Assembly: GCF_000003815.2 (NCBI RefSeq)
Contig: NC_049997.1
Coordinates: forward strand, 1,243,493-1,307,492
DNA: 64,000 nt
Reading direction: 5' to 3'
Source: Branchiostoma floridae
Lineage: Eukaryota > Chordata > Leptocardii > Amphioxiformes > Branchiostomatidae
Both the position numbers and the translations under genes were made by a program. The notes beneath the pieces are model-generated. The model was not told where the DNA came from and did not search any database. It worked only from the letters and a program-made list of their open reading frames with translations. Of this stretch, positions 40,501 through 46,732 are shown in pieces (the stretch's first letter is position 1; the number at the start of each line of letters is the position of its first letter).

Positions 40501-42959
40501 CATTGTATTGAATATGTGACTTACTAATTTTTGCGGGGATACAATTTTGTGGTAGGACTAGGTAGCAAGTTTTAGGTGTAGCTGTGTTCTACATTCAAAT
40601 GCTGAAGTATGAAATAGAGTCAAGCAAATAATTTCTTTACACAGAGAACTTCTAGCTAACCACAGTGAAGTAGGACTAGGTAGCAAGTTTTACGTGTAGC
40701 TGTGTTTTACACGTTGAAACAGTCCTACAGCACAAAAAGATACATAATTATTTTGTGGGGGCTTTGTGGTGGAGAGAAACTGTGACAACTGTGAACATAA
40801 ATCTACAGCAAATAACAAGACAAATAATTTTACATACACTGACTCCAAAAACAAAACTAATGTCTTTAATTACCTTGTTCTTTGTTTGGAAGCAATACAG
40901 TCAAACCTGTATTAGCGGCCACCTTTGCATAGCAGCCACCTGGCCATAGTGGCCACTTTTTGTCGGTCCCTTGGATTCGTAATGATTAAGACATAGGCTT
41001 AGCGGCCACCTGTCCAACGCAGCCACCGCCACACGATTTCCAGTCCCGTTGATACAGAAACACTTCCTACTGCAACCATACTGCAGCCTTATGTCACCCT
41101 GCACCGACTTTGAAATTGTAGTTTGCGAGGATTTGAAGTTAAATAAAGGTTGAAAAAAAAAAAAAAAGTTCCTGACAGGGTCATTTTGGCGGTATAGCAG
41201 AAAGTATGCGTGCCTTGAGCATTGAAGTGCAAGTCTTTGTCGGCAAATTTACCGATCGAGACAATGTTACTTGGTGAGAAAGATTAGTGGGAACTGAAAT
41301 CATGTGTAGCTTGCTCATGTCAATTGATCAACATTTTCTCTATAGTGGCCATATTTCTCCAGTCCCTTGAGTGGCCGCTATAGACACTGGTTTGACTGTA
41401 TTTCAACAGAAGATAAGGAGATGGACTAACCTTTGCCAGGCGCAGTTCTTCTTTAATGGCCTCTTCTTGAGCTGCCGACAGTTTGTTGTCAAACCTGTCC
41501 TCTAACTGTTCCTTGACAGTGGTGAGTTCTGAGACTCGTGCATCAGCAGCATGGAGGATCACTTCTCGCTCAAGTATGTCCTGTGGCTGTTAACACCACA
41601 GTGTCAATATGACTAGAACAATTGCTACTAATTACACTTGCCATGACATTGTCACTCATCATTTCTTGTCACTCATATTTTTGTCATTCATCTTGTTGTT
41701 TACCTACAGTAATACAATGTACCTGTCCCCAAAGCAGATGTCAGATAGAAATTGTACAATAGTCTGTGAGGAGTACCGTCAGAAAAAAACGCAGATCAGA
41801 AAAAGCTACATTTTGTACCCTACATCTGCTTAGATTAGAGACTATCATCAAAAAACGGATTAGAAAGTTACATTTTTCAACCCCAAATTTAGAGAGAGAG
41901 AGAAATGATTTATTGCCATTGACATTAAAAACTCAGCACATTTAAGAAATGCTGAATAGAGCACTGTCAGAGAACAGACTATAACTTTATGATCTTCAAT
42001 CCACATCTGCTTAAAGCACAAGACTGTTAGAAAAAATGAATAAGAAAGTTACGATATCATTATTAACTTGTGGTAGAGCATTTTCAGAAAAACGTAATCT
42101 TCAAGCAGATGTTGGGTTGAAAATTGTAAATTCCTGATAGTACCATCTTATACCCAACATCTGCTTGAAGATTACGACTACTGAGTGTCAGTTATGTTAC
42201 CTCAGAAGCTTGATGGACCTGCTGTTCCAGGTTCTTGCGTGTCTCCTGCTGCTTCTTGTTGGTATCCTCTGACACCTCTGTCTCCAGGGTGGAGATGCGC
42301 CTACCCTGGGTGTCCTGGGGAAGAGGAAGCCATTTTGATTTTAGGAAAACATCTCAACACATTTGGAAACTGTTTAGGCCAACCAGGGATACATTGTATC
42401 GAATATGTGATTTACTAATTTTTGCGGCGATACAATTTTGTGGTAGGACTAGGTAGCAAGTTTTACGTGTAGTTGTGTTTTACATTTGCAGTTGAAACAG
42501 TCCTGCAGCACAAGAAGTGAGTGTTACCACTACTAAGTGTCAGTTATGTTACCTCAGAAGCTTGATGGACCTGCTGTTTCAGGTTCTTGTGTGCCTCCTG
42601 CTCCTTTCTGTAGGCATCATCTGCCTTCTGTAGGGTCAAACTAACTTCCGAGTTGGAAGTCTGCAACAATAAAAAGAGATTTTCACTGACTTTTGAATGG
42701 TGAGTGACAAGTTGAACTATCGTAGAACTATCAGAGAGTGGAATTGAAAGATCACAGCGCTGGGTTATCCTAAGAGAGAAACACCAACAAAATGCTGGTT
42801 GAAAGAAAGCATCTATAGGGGTCTAAATCACAGCATAGGGGGTCCAAACCACAGCATAAAGGGTACTATGCTCTGACTATGCTGACAAGAACACTTGCAA
42901 TTGCCACCCTGAACACAAAAGGAGACTTACGCGTCGTGAAGATTGTCTCAGCCTGGCAT
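19309..42959 (-). CDS. Gene A: TPR-like coiled-coil protein with acidic tail, 19 firm exons (join of the listed exons)
   Basis: Nineteen exons from 42959 down to 19309 have canonical GT/AG borders and agree in splice phase at every junction, except for one 5-base disturbance inside the repeat exon. Exons 41431-36664 carry LEREVILHAAD, ISWEEQKRIQEQ and RCEELEKQNNLLHEQLEK followed by LSNQM. As I recall human nucleoprotein TPR, this matches in the same order its YERELMLHAAD, SWEERERM and RCEDLEKQNRLLHDQIEK/LSDKV stretch. TPR forms the coiled-coil filaments of the nuclear pore basket and has an acidic unstructured C terminus. Here the part after the coil holds a 30-residue repeat array, an acidic Ser/Thr-rich region, a basic patch RKRKVPIPDPPPPPKRAK (possible nuclear localisation signal), a segment I do not recognise, and a Glu/Asp tail starting VVSVLSDDD (resembles a SUMO-interacting motif). 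Roughly the first 1000 and a further 400 or more TPR residues are missing. It may be a truncated paralogue, a chimera or a misassembly. Confidence 0.8.
19884..19934 (-). CDS. Gene A exon (GTIRRMERMQFAFPQFL)
   Basis: A 51-bp exon, acceptor CCTCAG, donor CTTAG then GTACAT, phase 1 in and 1 out. It reads TIRRMERMQFAFPQFL. Function unknown; the composition looks like a folded or conserved segment rather than low complexity. Confidence 0.85.
   Translation of the reverse strand, partial: EQSGGWRGCSLRSLNS
20498..20573 (-). CDS. Gene A exon (FAERYKSMGEDCDILDW)
   Basis: A 76-bp exon, acceptor GTTTCAG, donor GGG then GTATGT, phase 0 in and 1 out. It reads FAERYKSMGEDCDILDW, then SLGLVEDR. Not recognised, but clearly protein-like. 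Confidence 0.88.
20965..21333. mobile_element. Non-autonomous DNA transposon, GGGTGCACC family, copy 2
   Basis: Inverted ends CAGAGCTCAAAATAC and ATTTCAAGCCCTG, with the same GGGTGCACC-rich sub-terminal DNA as 18958 but inverted. ACTGG flanks both sides (20960-20964 and 21334-21338). It sits in an intron of gene A. Confidence 0.82.
21357..21540 (-). repeat. 5S rRNA-derived SINE (or 5S pseudogene with tail)
   Basis: On the minus strand, bases 21540 to about 21421 align over the full 120-base length of 5S rRNA. AGCTACAGCCATG matches the 5' end, AAGTTAAGCA the A-box, ACTTGGATGGGAGACC the C-box (21448-21463), and GATGCTGTGGC the 3' end. It continues into a tail (CATACCAAAGACTACAAAAA and on) that is not 5S. 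Intact internal promoter boxes plus an unrelated tail are the structure of 5S-headed SINEs (SINE3/Deu-type), which are known in chordates. Several 5S stem positions are changed, so a functional 5S gene is unlikely. Confidence 0.85.
21687..21730 (-). CDS. Gene A exon (EIRKRNESRIRGFAK)
   Basis: A 44-bp exon, acceptor GTTGCAG, donor AAAG then GTAATA, phase 1 in and 0 out. With the preceding base it reads EIRKRNESRIRGFAK, a basic helix-like segment. Confidence 0.85.
22306..22351 (-). CDS. Gene A exon (LETLTAYQRMREEEE)
   Basis: A 46-bp exon, acceptor TTTTCCTAG, donor GAGG then GTAAGA, phase 0 in and 1 out. It reads LETLTAYQRMREEEE and continues a charged helical stretch into the next exon. Confidence 0.86.
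22622..22828. mobile_element. About 205-bp TA-type MITE
   Basis: Left end TACTATAAATGCATTT, right end TGCATTTACAGTAGTA, with TA at both flanks. The inside carries GCGGTAGCG/CGCGGTGG motifs. A related, more diverged copy with TGCGGTGGTTTTATGTTTGC lies near 17900-18075. Confidence 0.65.
23332..23457 (-). CDS. Gene A exon with basic patch (possible NLS)
   Basis: A 126-bp exon of 42 codons in phase 0, acceptor CCTGTGGAACAG, donor GCAAAG then GTAATG. It starts TANRPHPYDERQPGCSS and ends RKRKVPIPDPPPPPKRAK. The two basic clusters 12 residues apart, around a Pro run, resemble a bipartite nuclear localisation signal, which would suit a nuclear basket protein. A different frame across this region is a shadow. 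Confidence 0.88.
24810..25149. mobile_element. CAGGGCTCGAAAT-family copy 2 (full length)
   Basis: 340 bp between CAGGGCTCGAAATAC and TATTTCCAGCCCTG, with TGCAGGTAA-rich ends. Flanks GATTC (left) and GACTC (right) may be a 5-bp target duplication with one change. It lies in an intron of gene A. Confidence 0.82.
25421..25458 (-). CDS. Gene A exon (GVADGMKEGVEE)
   Basis: A 38-bp exon, acceptor CACTGTCAG, donor GAAGAG then GTCAGT, phase 1 in and 0 out. It reads GGVADGMKEGVEE with the preceding base. Short, but phase-consistent on both sides. Confidence 0.72.
25569..26462. mobile_element. 894-bp hAT-like non-autonomous element with perfect 8-bp target duplication
   Basis: Ends CTGTGGTGCGTACCGG and GGTACGCACCACTA (both near CAGTGGTGCGTACC), flanked by GCTGAGGA on both sides (25561-25568 and 26463-26470). 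An 8-bp duplication and a CAG-like end are hAT hallmarks. Sub-terminal DNA is rich in TCCGGACCTGAACCGGA. No transposase motif. Relatives are the outer element at 30275 and a half copy near 63530. Confidence 0.88.
26581..28960. repeat. Inverted-repeat host sequence interrupted by an inserted element
   Basis: The segment 26581-26650 is repeated inverted at 26740-26775 plus 28901-28955. The arms share ACTCAAACAACTGGATATGG, CGGTCAGACGTTTCGGATAG and AATCCACTATCCTTCGTCAG. The right arm is cut by the element 26776-28900. Confidence 0.85.
26776..28900. mobile_element. 2125-bp GC-rich element with CCTCTGTGAAAAT ends and GG duplication
   Basis: The inverted ends CCTCTGTGAAAAT/ATTTTCACAGAGG are followed inside by GACG/CGTC-rich DNA (26800-27240 and 28620-28880) around a normal-composition middle. 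Flanking GG on both sides is a 2-bp duplication: the uninterrupted inverted copy at 26581-26650 shows the empty site GATAGTGGATTCTATCC. Open stretches inside are by-products of GC richness; no transposase is recognised. The 13-bp end is shared, with one change, by 43175 and 50731. Confidence 0.8.
29023..29234 (-). CDS. Gene A exon: acidic Ser/Ala/Glu-rich region
   Basis: A 212-bp exon, acceptor TTTTCCCAG, donor GAGCAAG then GTTTAT, phase 2 in and 1 out. It begins SYGSGEEDEEQETEQSK and ends GQNGEVAVPEQ. Low-complexity acidic composition as in the C-terminal region of TPR proteins. Confidence 0.88.
29485..29518. repeat. 34-bp near-perfect palindrome
   Basis: Arms AATATCACAAGATCTT and its exact complement around two A bases. 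It lies upstream of exon 29023-29234 in gene A. Confidence 0.95.
30275..32749. mobile_element. Outer hAT-like element, interrupted by another
   Basis: Left end CAGTTGGGTACCAGGTACCG, right end TTGGTACCCACCACTA. Once the inner insertion (30696-32732) is removed, its ends and the GGACCTGAACCGGACCTGG stretch match the family at 25569. The flanks show no clean target duplication, so it is the older of the two. Confidence 0.75.
30696..32732. mobile_element. Inner hAT-like element, 2037 bp, perfect 8-bp target duplication
   Basis: Ends CAGGGCTGTCTCCAG and CTGGAGACAGCACTG, flanked by ATTGGTAC on both sides (30688-30695 and 32733-32740). GGGACGGAAAT-type sub-terminal repeats lie at both ends, and a GC-rich block GGAGCATGCCCCCGGACC lies near 32602. 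Several open stretches of under 100 codons lack transposase motifs. Non-autonomous. Confidence 0.9.
32766..32857 (-). CDS. Gene A exon (VDQTMHTEVDTTGMQAG)
   Basis: A 92-bp exon, acceptor CTGTCTGGTGAG, donor GCAG then GTAAGA, phase 0 in and 2 out. It reads VDQTMHTEVDTTGMQAG then a Gly/Ser/Gln-rich stretch. Its left border lies 17 bp from the nested transposons. Confidence 0.82.
33299..33491 (-). CDS. Gene A exon: acidic/Ser-rich region
   Basis: A 193-bp exon, acceptor TTCTTCCCCCAG, donor CACACAG then GTTAGT, phase 2 in and 0 out. It reads SDSMVTSDNEGEDEFRG, then GQYDFMEDAGSASSLSTP, and ends GIHLDCATQ. Its first part and acceptor are repeated three more times to the right (33534-33855). Confidence 0.9.
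33534..33855. repeat. 116-bp tandem duplication of the 5' part of a gene A exon
   Basis: Period 116 bp (GTTCCATGTAGTCATACTGA at 33531, 33647 and 33763). Each copy carries the acceptor CCCCCAG and a diverged beginning of exon 33299-33491 (TSDNEGGGEGHTMPGQYDYM), but no clear donor. The last copy ends in a run of 16 G. Confidence 0.93.
34391..35126 (-). CDS. Gene A exon: eight 30-residue repeats, with a 5-base frame disturbance
   Basis: A 736-bp exon, acceptor TTTCCTGCAG, donor CACCCAG then GTATTC. It consists of eight copies of a 90-bp unit encoding EDSVMEHRPTISMPVN followed by RGNSQQTPNRCPT. It enters in phase 0 and must leave in phase 2. The actual length fits only after removing a 5-base TTTCC duplication near 35044-35048 in the first unit, so the sequence as given is frameshifted. 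The recurring PTISMP/QQTP motifs are proline- and threonine-rich, as in disordered regions. The other open frames across the array are shadows. Confidence 0.85.
35459..35533 (-). repeat. tRNA-like sequence with pol III boxes (tRNA-derived SINE head)
   Basis: The minus strand contains an A-box TGGCCGAGCGG, a B-box GGTTCGAACCC 37 bases later, and then a run of nine T, a pol III terminator. The TTCGAAC loop and stem are good, but the acceptor and anticodon stems do not pair, so it is not a working tRNA. Confidence 0.65.
35825..35905. repeat. (GAGT)n microsatellite, about 20 copies
   Basis: Perfect TGAG repeats followed by GAGTGAGGCACAATATCATG. The same repeat plus the same flank recurs at 36221. 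Confidence 0.97.
36221..36295. repeat. (GAGT)n microsatellite, 11 copies, with duplicated flank
   Basis: TGAG repeats followed by GCCTAG and the same GAGTGAGGCACAATATCATG flank as 35825-35940. The surrounding CATTTGCATAAATTAT and ATAATTTATGCAAATG are inverted copies. Confidence 0.95.
36563..36664 (-). CDS. TPR: Gene A exon: end of the TPR-like coil (LSNQMLSLQMRND)
   Basis: A 102-bp exon of 34 codons in phase 0, acceptor CTCCAG, donor CTCAG then GTATTA. It begins LSNQMLSLQMRNDASPHG. It follows the HEQLEK end of the preceding exon exactly where human TPR, as recalled, continues LSDKVVASVKEG. The next TPR segment (expected to resemble LRFIRREKEIAE) does not follow. Confidence 0.88.
37406..37498 (-). 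CDS. TPR: Gene A exon: strongest TPR match (RCEELEKQNNLLHEQLEK)
   Basis: A 93-bp exon of 31 codons in phase 0, acceptor TTATCCTCAG, donor GAGAAG then GTAAAG. It ends RCEELEKQNNLLHEQLEK. Compared with the recalled human TPR RCEDLEKQNRLLHDQIEK this is 14 of 18 identical with conservative changes. A coiled-coil heptad pattern is evident. Confidence 0.92.
37660..38030 (+). pseudogene. Degenerate non-LTR reverse transcriptase fragment (CR1/L2-like)
   Basis: The plus strand reads WVFLTGRRQVVRYQGSLSDS, then SLPQGTLLGPLTFV and KVEFVDDLNWSLEMP. These are the thumb-side motifs of a CR1/L2-group reverse transcriptase, with the catalytic YADD changed to FVDD. Stops and a frame change follow. An old LINE remnant in a gene A intron. 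Confidence 0.8.
38792..38935. repeat. Long foldback sequence (144 bp)
   Basis: The arms start ATTGTGGAAAAACTAAACTT and close with its complement. Inside, TTTGGGACTTACCCCAAA faces TTTGGGGTAAGTCCCAA around a 20-25 base loop. The arms differ only by small changes, so it could fold into a strong hairpin. Probably a foldback MITE. Confidence 0.85.
39140..39480. mobile_element. CAGGGCTCGAAAT-family copy 3, right end lost
   Basis: Begins CAGGGCTCGAAATAC and follows copy 24810 closely, including GTGCAGGTTAGGTGCAGG, but ends in unrelated DNA after TGCAGGTGGT. Confidence 0.8.
39591..39623 (-). CDS. TPR: Gene A microexon (LTCDNIAQAYQ)
   Basis: A 33-bp exon of 11 codons in phase 0, acceptor TATTTTTTAG, donor TATCAG then GTAACG. 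Short, but both splice sites are good and phase is kept on both sides. Confidence 0.72.
40395..40463 (-). CDS. TPR: Gene A exon: coiled coil (ISWEEQKRIQEQ)
   Basis: A 69-bp exon of 23 codons in phase 0, acceptor TATCTGCAG reading as ...CTGCAG, donor AAGCAG then GTACAT. It reads ISWEEQKRIQEQSISVL and EEKIKQ, corresponding in order to the SWEERERM segment of TPR. Confidence 0.88.
40898..41398. mobile_element. 501-bp Tc1/mariner-type MITE
   Basis: Ends CAGTCAAACCTGT and ACACTGGTTTGACTG, with TA on both sides (40896-40897 and 41399-41400). Interior AGCGGCCACCT repeats. Inserted in the intron just left of gene A exon 41431-41580. A left-end relative lies at 51964. Confidence 0.9.
41431..41580 (-). 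CDS. TPR: Gene A exon: coiled coil (LEREVILHAAD)
   Basis: A 150-bp exon of 50 codons in phase 0, acceptor GTTAACAGCCACAG, donor GCAAAG then GTTAGT. It starts DILEREVILHAADARVSEL and ends KEELRLAK. The LHAAD motif and its surroundings match TPR at the expected place before the SWEE exon. Confidence 0.92.
42090..42176. repeat. Small foldback repeat
   Basis: GTAATCTTCAAGCAGATGTT at the left faces AACATCTGCTTGAAGATTAC at the right around about 40 bases. The word CATCTGCTTA also recurs at 41820 and 42003. Confidence 0.85.
42201..42314 (-). CDS. TPR: Gene A exon: coiled coil, duplicate of the next exon
   Basis: A 114-bp exon of 38 codons in phase 0, acceptor TTCCCCAG, donor TCTGAG then GTAACA. 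It reads DTQGRRISTLETEVSED, ending NLEQQVHQASE. Its 3' half and the following intron bases (GTAACATAACTGACACT) are nearly identical to exon 42553-42660. Confidence 0.9.
42553..42660 (-). CDS. TPR: Gene A exon: coiled coil (TSNSEVSLTLQKADDA)
   Basis: A 108-bp exon of 36 codons in phase 0, acceptor TTGCAG, donor TCTGAG then GTAACA. It reads TSNSEVSLTLQKADDAYR and ends NLKQQVHQASE. It resembles the NEV..ALQ.A..EQ.A stretch of TPR just before LHAAD. Confidence 0.88.
42931..42959 (-). CDS. Gene A short exon (DARLRQSSRR)
   Basis: A 29-bp exon, acceptor CTATGTTTCAG, donor CGACGC then GTAAGT, phase 1 in and 0 out. It reads DARLRQSSRR with the preceding base. The first firm exon seen; no TPR N-terminal exons lie to its right. 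Confidence 0.7.
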
Positions 42960-44588
42960 CTGAAACATAGTGGCAGTCATATATAAATATCCTTACAATT
43001 TCAAAACATCCAGATGAAGCCAAAACAAAAACAAACTGAATATGCTTTGTTGAGTCTCAAAAATGATGCAGCTGAAAAAGCAAGGCACATGTCAACAAAA
43101 CAATGTTGATCCCAGGGACGCAGACATAGGGCTCAAATGGATTTTTGGGAAAAGGTGCACTTGTGCACCAGTTGCCTGTGTGAAAATTTGCCCGTCCCGG
43201 ACTAGTCCGAACCGGCATGAACCGTCAGTTCGAACCATGCAATAGTCCGGGGGTCGGACGGGTCGGTCGGACGGGACGGACGCTCGACAGTTCGCAGAAC
43301 GGTTCGGACGGCCATAAAGGGTCCAGATTGGCCGCTTGGACTAGCCCGGACTACGTCCCGGACTGGTCCCGGACGGCATGGTTCGAACGCTTTCGGGCGG
43401 CGGCCTGGAGCGGGCCGTTCGAACGGTTCGAGCCGGTATAGCTCCGCCCGGGCCGGACGGCCGAACGGGCGGTTCCCATAGCAACAAAGCGATCCGAACC
43501 GTCTGGGGGCATGCAGAGCACCGCGGGGCGCCGGCTTGGACGTCTGCGGACGTCTGCGAACCACCAAATTACATGGCAACTGTACCTCCAAAACACCCGT
43601 GAAATGCGTAAAATCGTGCTGTTGTGAGGTGGAAATCGCTGCCCAAACAGTTCGGACGGTCTGAACCGCCGGAATGCCGTCACAAAATAGAAAGAATTTG
43701 AATGCAATTCATCCCTCTGCCGCCAGCGCTCCTATAGACAAAATATTAATGACGGCTTGAAGTTACAGAATGACACCAGCCGCAAGACAATCAATGTAAA
43801 TCACATGTGCCCTCACTTTGACGTTATGTGTGTGCGGAGTCCCAGGAAACATTTGATTGCCCGCACAAACCATGTACAAAGCGTAAGTAATGGATTGCTG
43901 ATCATGATGTCTTTCCGACTGAAGCGTGGTTACCAAACATGTGGCGGAGACACTATCACTAATATATGATATACATTCAAGTCCATAATCTAGAAGATTC
44001 ATTTATAACATCATTGAATGCCCTAATATATTCATGCCAACGCTAGGCACGTTACGCACCCAGCGGCGGCGAGGGTTCAGTGACCCCATCTCAAACGTAA
44101 ACAAGAAGACGATCCTATGAAGAAGCCAAACATTTTGTTGGTGTGTGTTGAACTTTATTGTATTTTGTTGAAAGAAAGTTGTATCTAAATATTGAATGGT
44201 AATATATGTTAATCTAGTGCCACAAAATATTATTCTACGTGTCTAAAATAATACTAGTTTTGATATAGGTGCTGGCCCCCATACGTGAATTGAACTCTCC
44301 CACACTTGATTGAAGCCTCCCGGTCATTTAGGACAGCCGCCCGACACGTGCGCACATGTCTATAAGTCGTTGTTTGTTGTTTAGTTTACGTTCCATGTGT
44401 TAATTTTTGGCAAAGTTTGCACATCCATTGACAGGAATACCACTAAGAATGATGTCGTCATTATACCCATTTCCTTTGTGTTTCTTGCCTTTTTTCACGA
44501 GCAAGCTATTCAAAGACGGGAAAATACGATCCAGATATCAATTTGCGAGCCAGTGGCTAGGCCACACCCACACAGCGCGAAACTTTAG

Positions 44589-44727
44589 GGAAAAATCGTA
44601 GAAATGGAACAAATCAGAGGAGTAAGCCGGCCAGAGGAATATAACCGGCCAGGAAACAGCACGGGATCGCGAGCTGTTCCCTGGCCGGTTATATTCCTCT
44701 CTATTTGTTCCATTTCTATGATTTTCC
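44589..44727. repeat. Foldback element with about 65-base arms
   Basis: GGAAAAATCGTAGAAATGGA faces TCCATTTCTATGATTTTCC, and GAGGAATATAACCGGCCAGG faces CCTGGCCGGTTATATTCCTC, around ACGGGATCGCGA. A half copy with GTTCCCTGGCCGGCTTACTC lies at 49296-49410. Confidence 0.9.
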
Positions 44728-44858
44728 AGCGATCCGGAGTCTGGTAGAGACTAAGACTGGCCGGTGTTCCCGTAAAGCTTTCCTTCTGTCCTAATCCCAG
44801 CAAAACTGGTCTCCGGGGACAGCCGCCTACCAGACCGATTCGTAGGGCAGGAATCAAA

Positions 44859-44944
44859 ATGTCACACTACAACGGGTCTCCAATTTCTGGAAGGGTGGCA
44901 AAATCACCAATTGCAACGTCCGGCCGCACCTTTGAGCTTCGGCC
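44859..44944 (+). CDS. Candidate first coding exon on the plus strand
   Basis: ATG followed by 28 codons, MSHYNGSPISGRVAKSP then IATSGRTFELR, ending at a strong donor (CC then GTAAGT). Codon use looks coding. No later plus-strand exon was found, and the segment lies inside a repeat-rich span, so it may be an unsupported match. Confidence 0.35.
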
Positions 44945-45631
44945 GTAAGTCTAGAATCTACTTAAATTATTCAGCAAAGTAAATAGGATGTAAAATCTGC
45001 TTGTCTCTAGTGTATAGTTATTGTGCATGTGATTTCATTAACTTTTGTAAAATCAACGATATTCAGAAGGCTTCAGAAGTACCACGAGTGATATCATACA
45101 ATGTTGATTGAATGAGTAGAGATTAAAAGACGTCACCCTAGAGGATTATTGTTAACCTACGCCGTAGACGTTTCAACTTTCACATCGCTTGATAGATTTT
45201 TATGCCCGTCAAAGGCACATGTGTGAATAGCAGGCGAAATCTTTACTTGCGGCACAAGTAAATAAACGCTTTTTGAAAAGTTGGTAAGGAGGAACAATGT
45301 TAAACGGGGAGGATTATTGTCGAGGAAATTCCGCTCGTGAGGACATGGATATAACGTCCTTGGGAGGAAGTTACTAGTATGCCATGGTGAGGAGAAGTAA
45401 TTCTATGGAACGTTGATATTAATATTTTTCAGTTGTAGTTGTACTCTACTCTCTCTACTCTATATGAAGCATGGACATGGACACCTCACTTCTAATTCAG
45501 ATTACGCTTAGTCTACAGTTTAGTCTTTGTTCTGTGCGTTTAGTCGTTACACAGCATTGGGCATGTACACAACCTAGATACACTTAATGAAGTACAGAGA
45601 AGAAAACAAATTCGCTGGAATTTCACAGGTT

Positions 45632-46691
45632 TTATCCCCAGGGGCAGGCAGGCGAGTTTCTAAAGCTTGACTCCCTGCTGACAATAATCCCGATAGCCCG
45701 TCCGAACGGTTCAAACGGTTCGGGATTTACTGTGGCGTGTCCAGAGATCCGCCTGGCTCCGACATGTCCGACCCGTGAGAACGTTGCCCCCAACCAGGGA
45801 GGTTTTATCAAACCCGGGACATTGAGGAAACAACTTCGTTACCTTCGTCATGGATTTAAAATTACCTCCGATCAGTGGTGTATGCGGAAATTGTAAGACG
45901 ATCATAATCACATCATTATCTTCGCCGAGAAGGTTATATTTATGATATAATTTGCAACGGTACGTGGAAACATGACTTCCTCTTTGCTGCAACAAGTGAA
46001 AATTACGTCATCATACCACTGTGTTTCCACGAAAATGGGCGCTGAAACAACATTGTGCATAATACAGCCCACAGGAGTCCCAGTAAGTGCGGAAAAATAC
46101 ATGCCTTCAGTTAGCCAGGATTTTGACTGTGCTGTTGATAATTTCACATCTAACACACTTGGTAACACAGCTAAACGATGTAAAACAGTTTCTTACCTGG
46201 TGAGTTCAGTCTTGAACATGAAGAAGGGATGTTTGCATTCCAGTCCGTTCGTATTCCACGGAAGTTTCGGCAGTCGGTTGGAACAGCACCAGAACATAAT
46301 TCCACACAAATTGTTTGTGTTGCTAGTCCTTTTCCATCTCTCCATGGCAGTTTGATGCATCCTGACCCGAAACGACAACGTACAAACCCCTCACGCGACA
46401 CCTCTTCCAACTTATCCATGATAGAAGTCATGATAGTCTGTACATTTAGCCTTAGTTACTAGTTAGTATAAGACTAAAATCGGAAAAATAACACAGGACA
46501 TCAGGAAACGGTTTACTGATGAGTTTTCAATTTGAAATGACCGCGACGCACGCGCAATGCTCATGTTATCCCCAGGGGCAGACAGGGGAGTCTTTCAAGC
46601 TTGACACCCTGCTGACAATAATCGTGATAGCCGGTCCGAACGTTCAGAACGGTTCGGGAGGCACTGTTGCGTGTCCTGAGATCCGCCTGTC
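45632..46691. mobile_element. TRIM-like pair of direct repeats
   Basis: Two direct copies of about 125 bp (45632-45755 and 46566-46691) begin TTATCCCCAGGGGCA and share CCTGCTGACAATAATC and GAGATCCGCCTG, about 810 bp apart. The layout suggests a terminal-repeat element in miniature; no primer-binding site was identified. Confidence 0.55.
46197..46431 (-). CDS. Candidate 5' exon of gene A (low confidence)
   Basis: The minus-strand ATG at 46431 opens 78 codons, MTSIMDKLEEVSREGFV and on, to a good donor (CACCAG then GTAAGA). It leaves in phase 1, the phase needed by exon 42931-42959. Another frame (MHQTAMERWKRTSNTNN) is also open. It lies between the direct repeats at 45632/46566, so it may be transposon DNA rather than a real exon. 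Confidence 0.3.
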
Positions 46692-46732
46692 CCTGGCCAG
46701 ATCCAGGGCAGTTCTCTAAGTCTAACCTTTCA

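Larger units (their letters stand above)
40493..42515. repeat. Intronic segment present three times (40493, 40668, 42383)
   Basis: The string GTGGTAGGACTAGGTAGCAA and its surroundings (ATACATTGTAT upstream, GTGTAGCTGTGTT downstream) occurs at 40493-40610 and 42383-42480. A shorter copy lies at 40668-40740. It marks local duplication around the coiled-coil exons. Confidence 0.88.

Noticed and set aside
43202-43707. Overlapping 129- and 118-codon open stretches near 43.2-43.7 kb
   Set aside because: They are made of GGTTCGAACGG/CGGACGG words at an element end, on both strands at once, with no codon bias.
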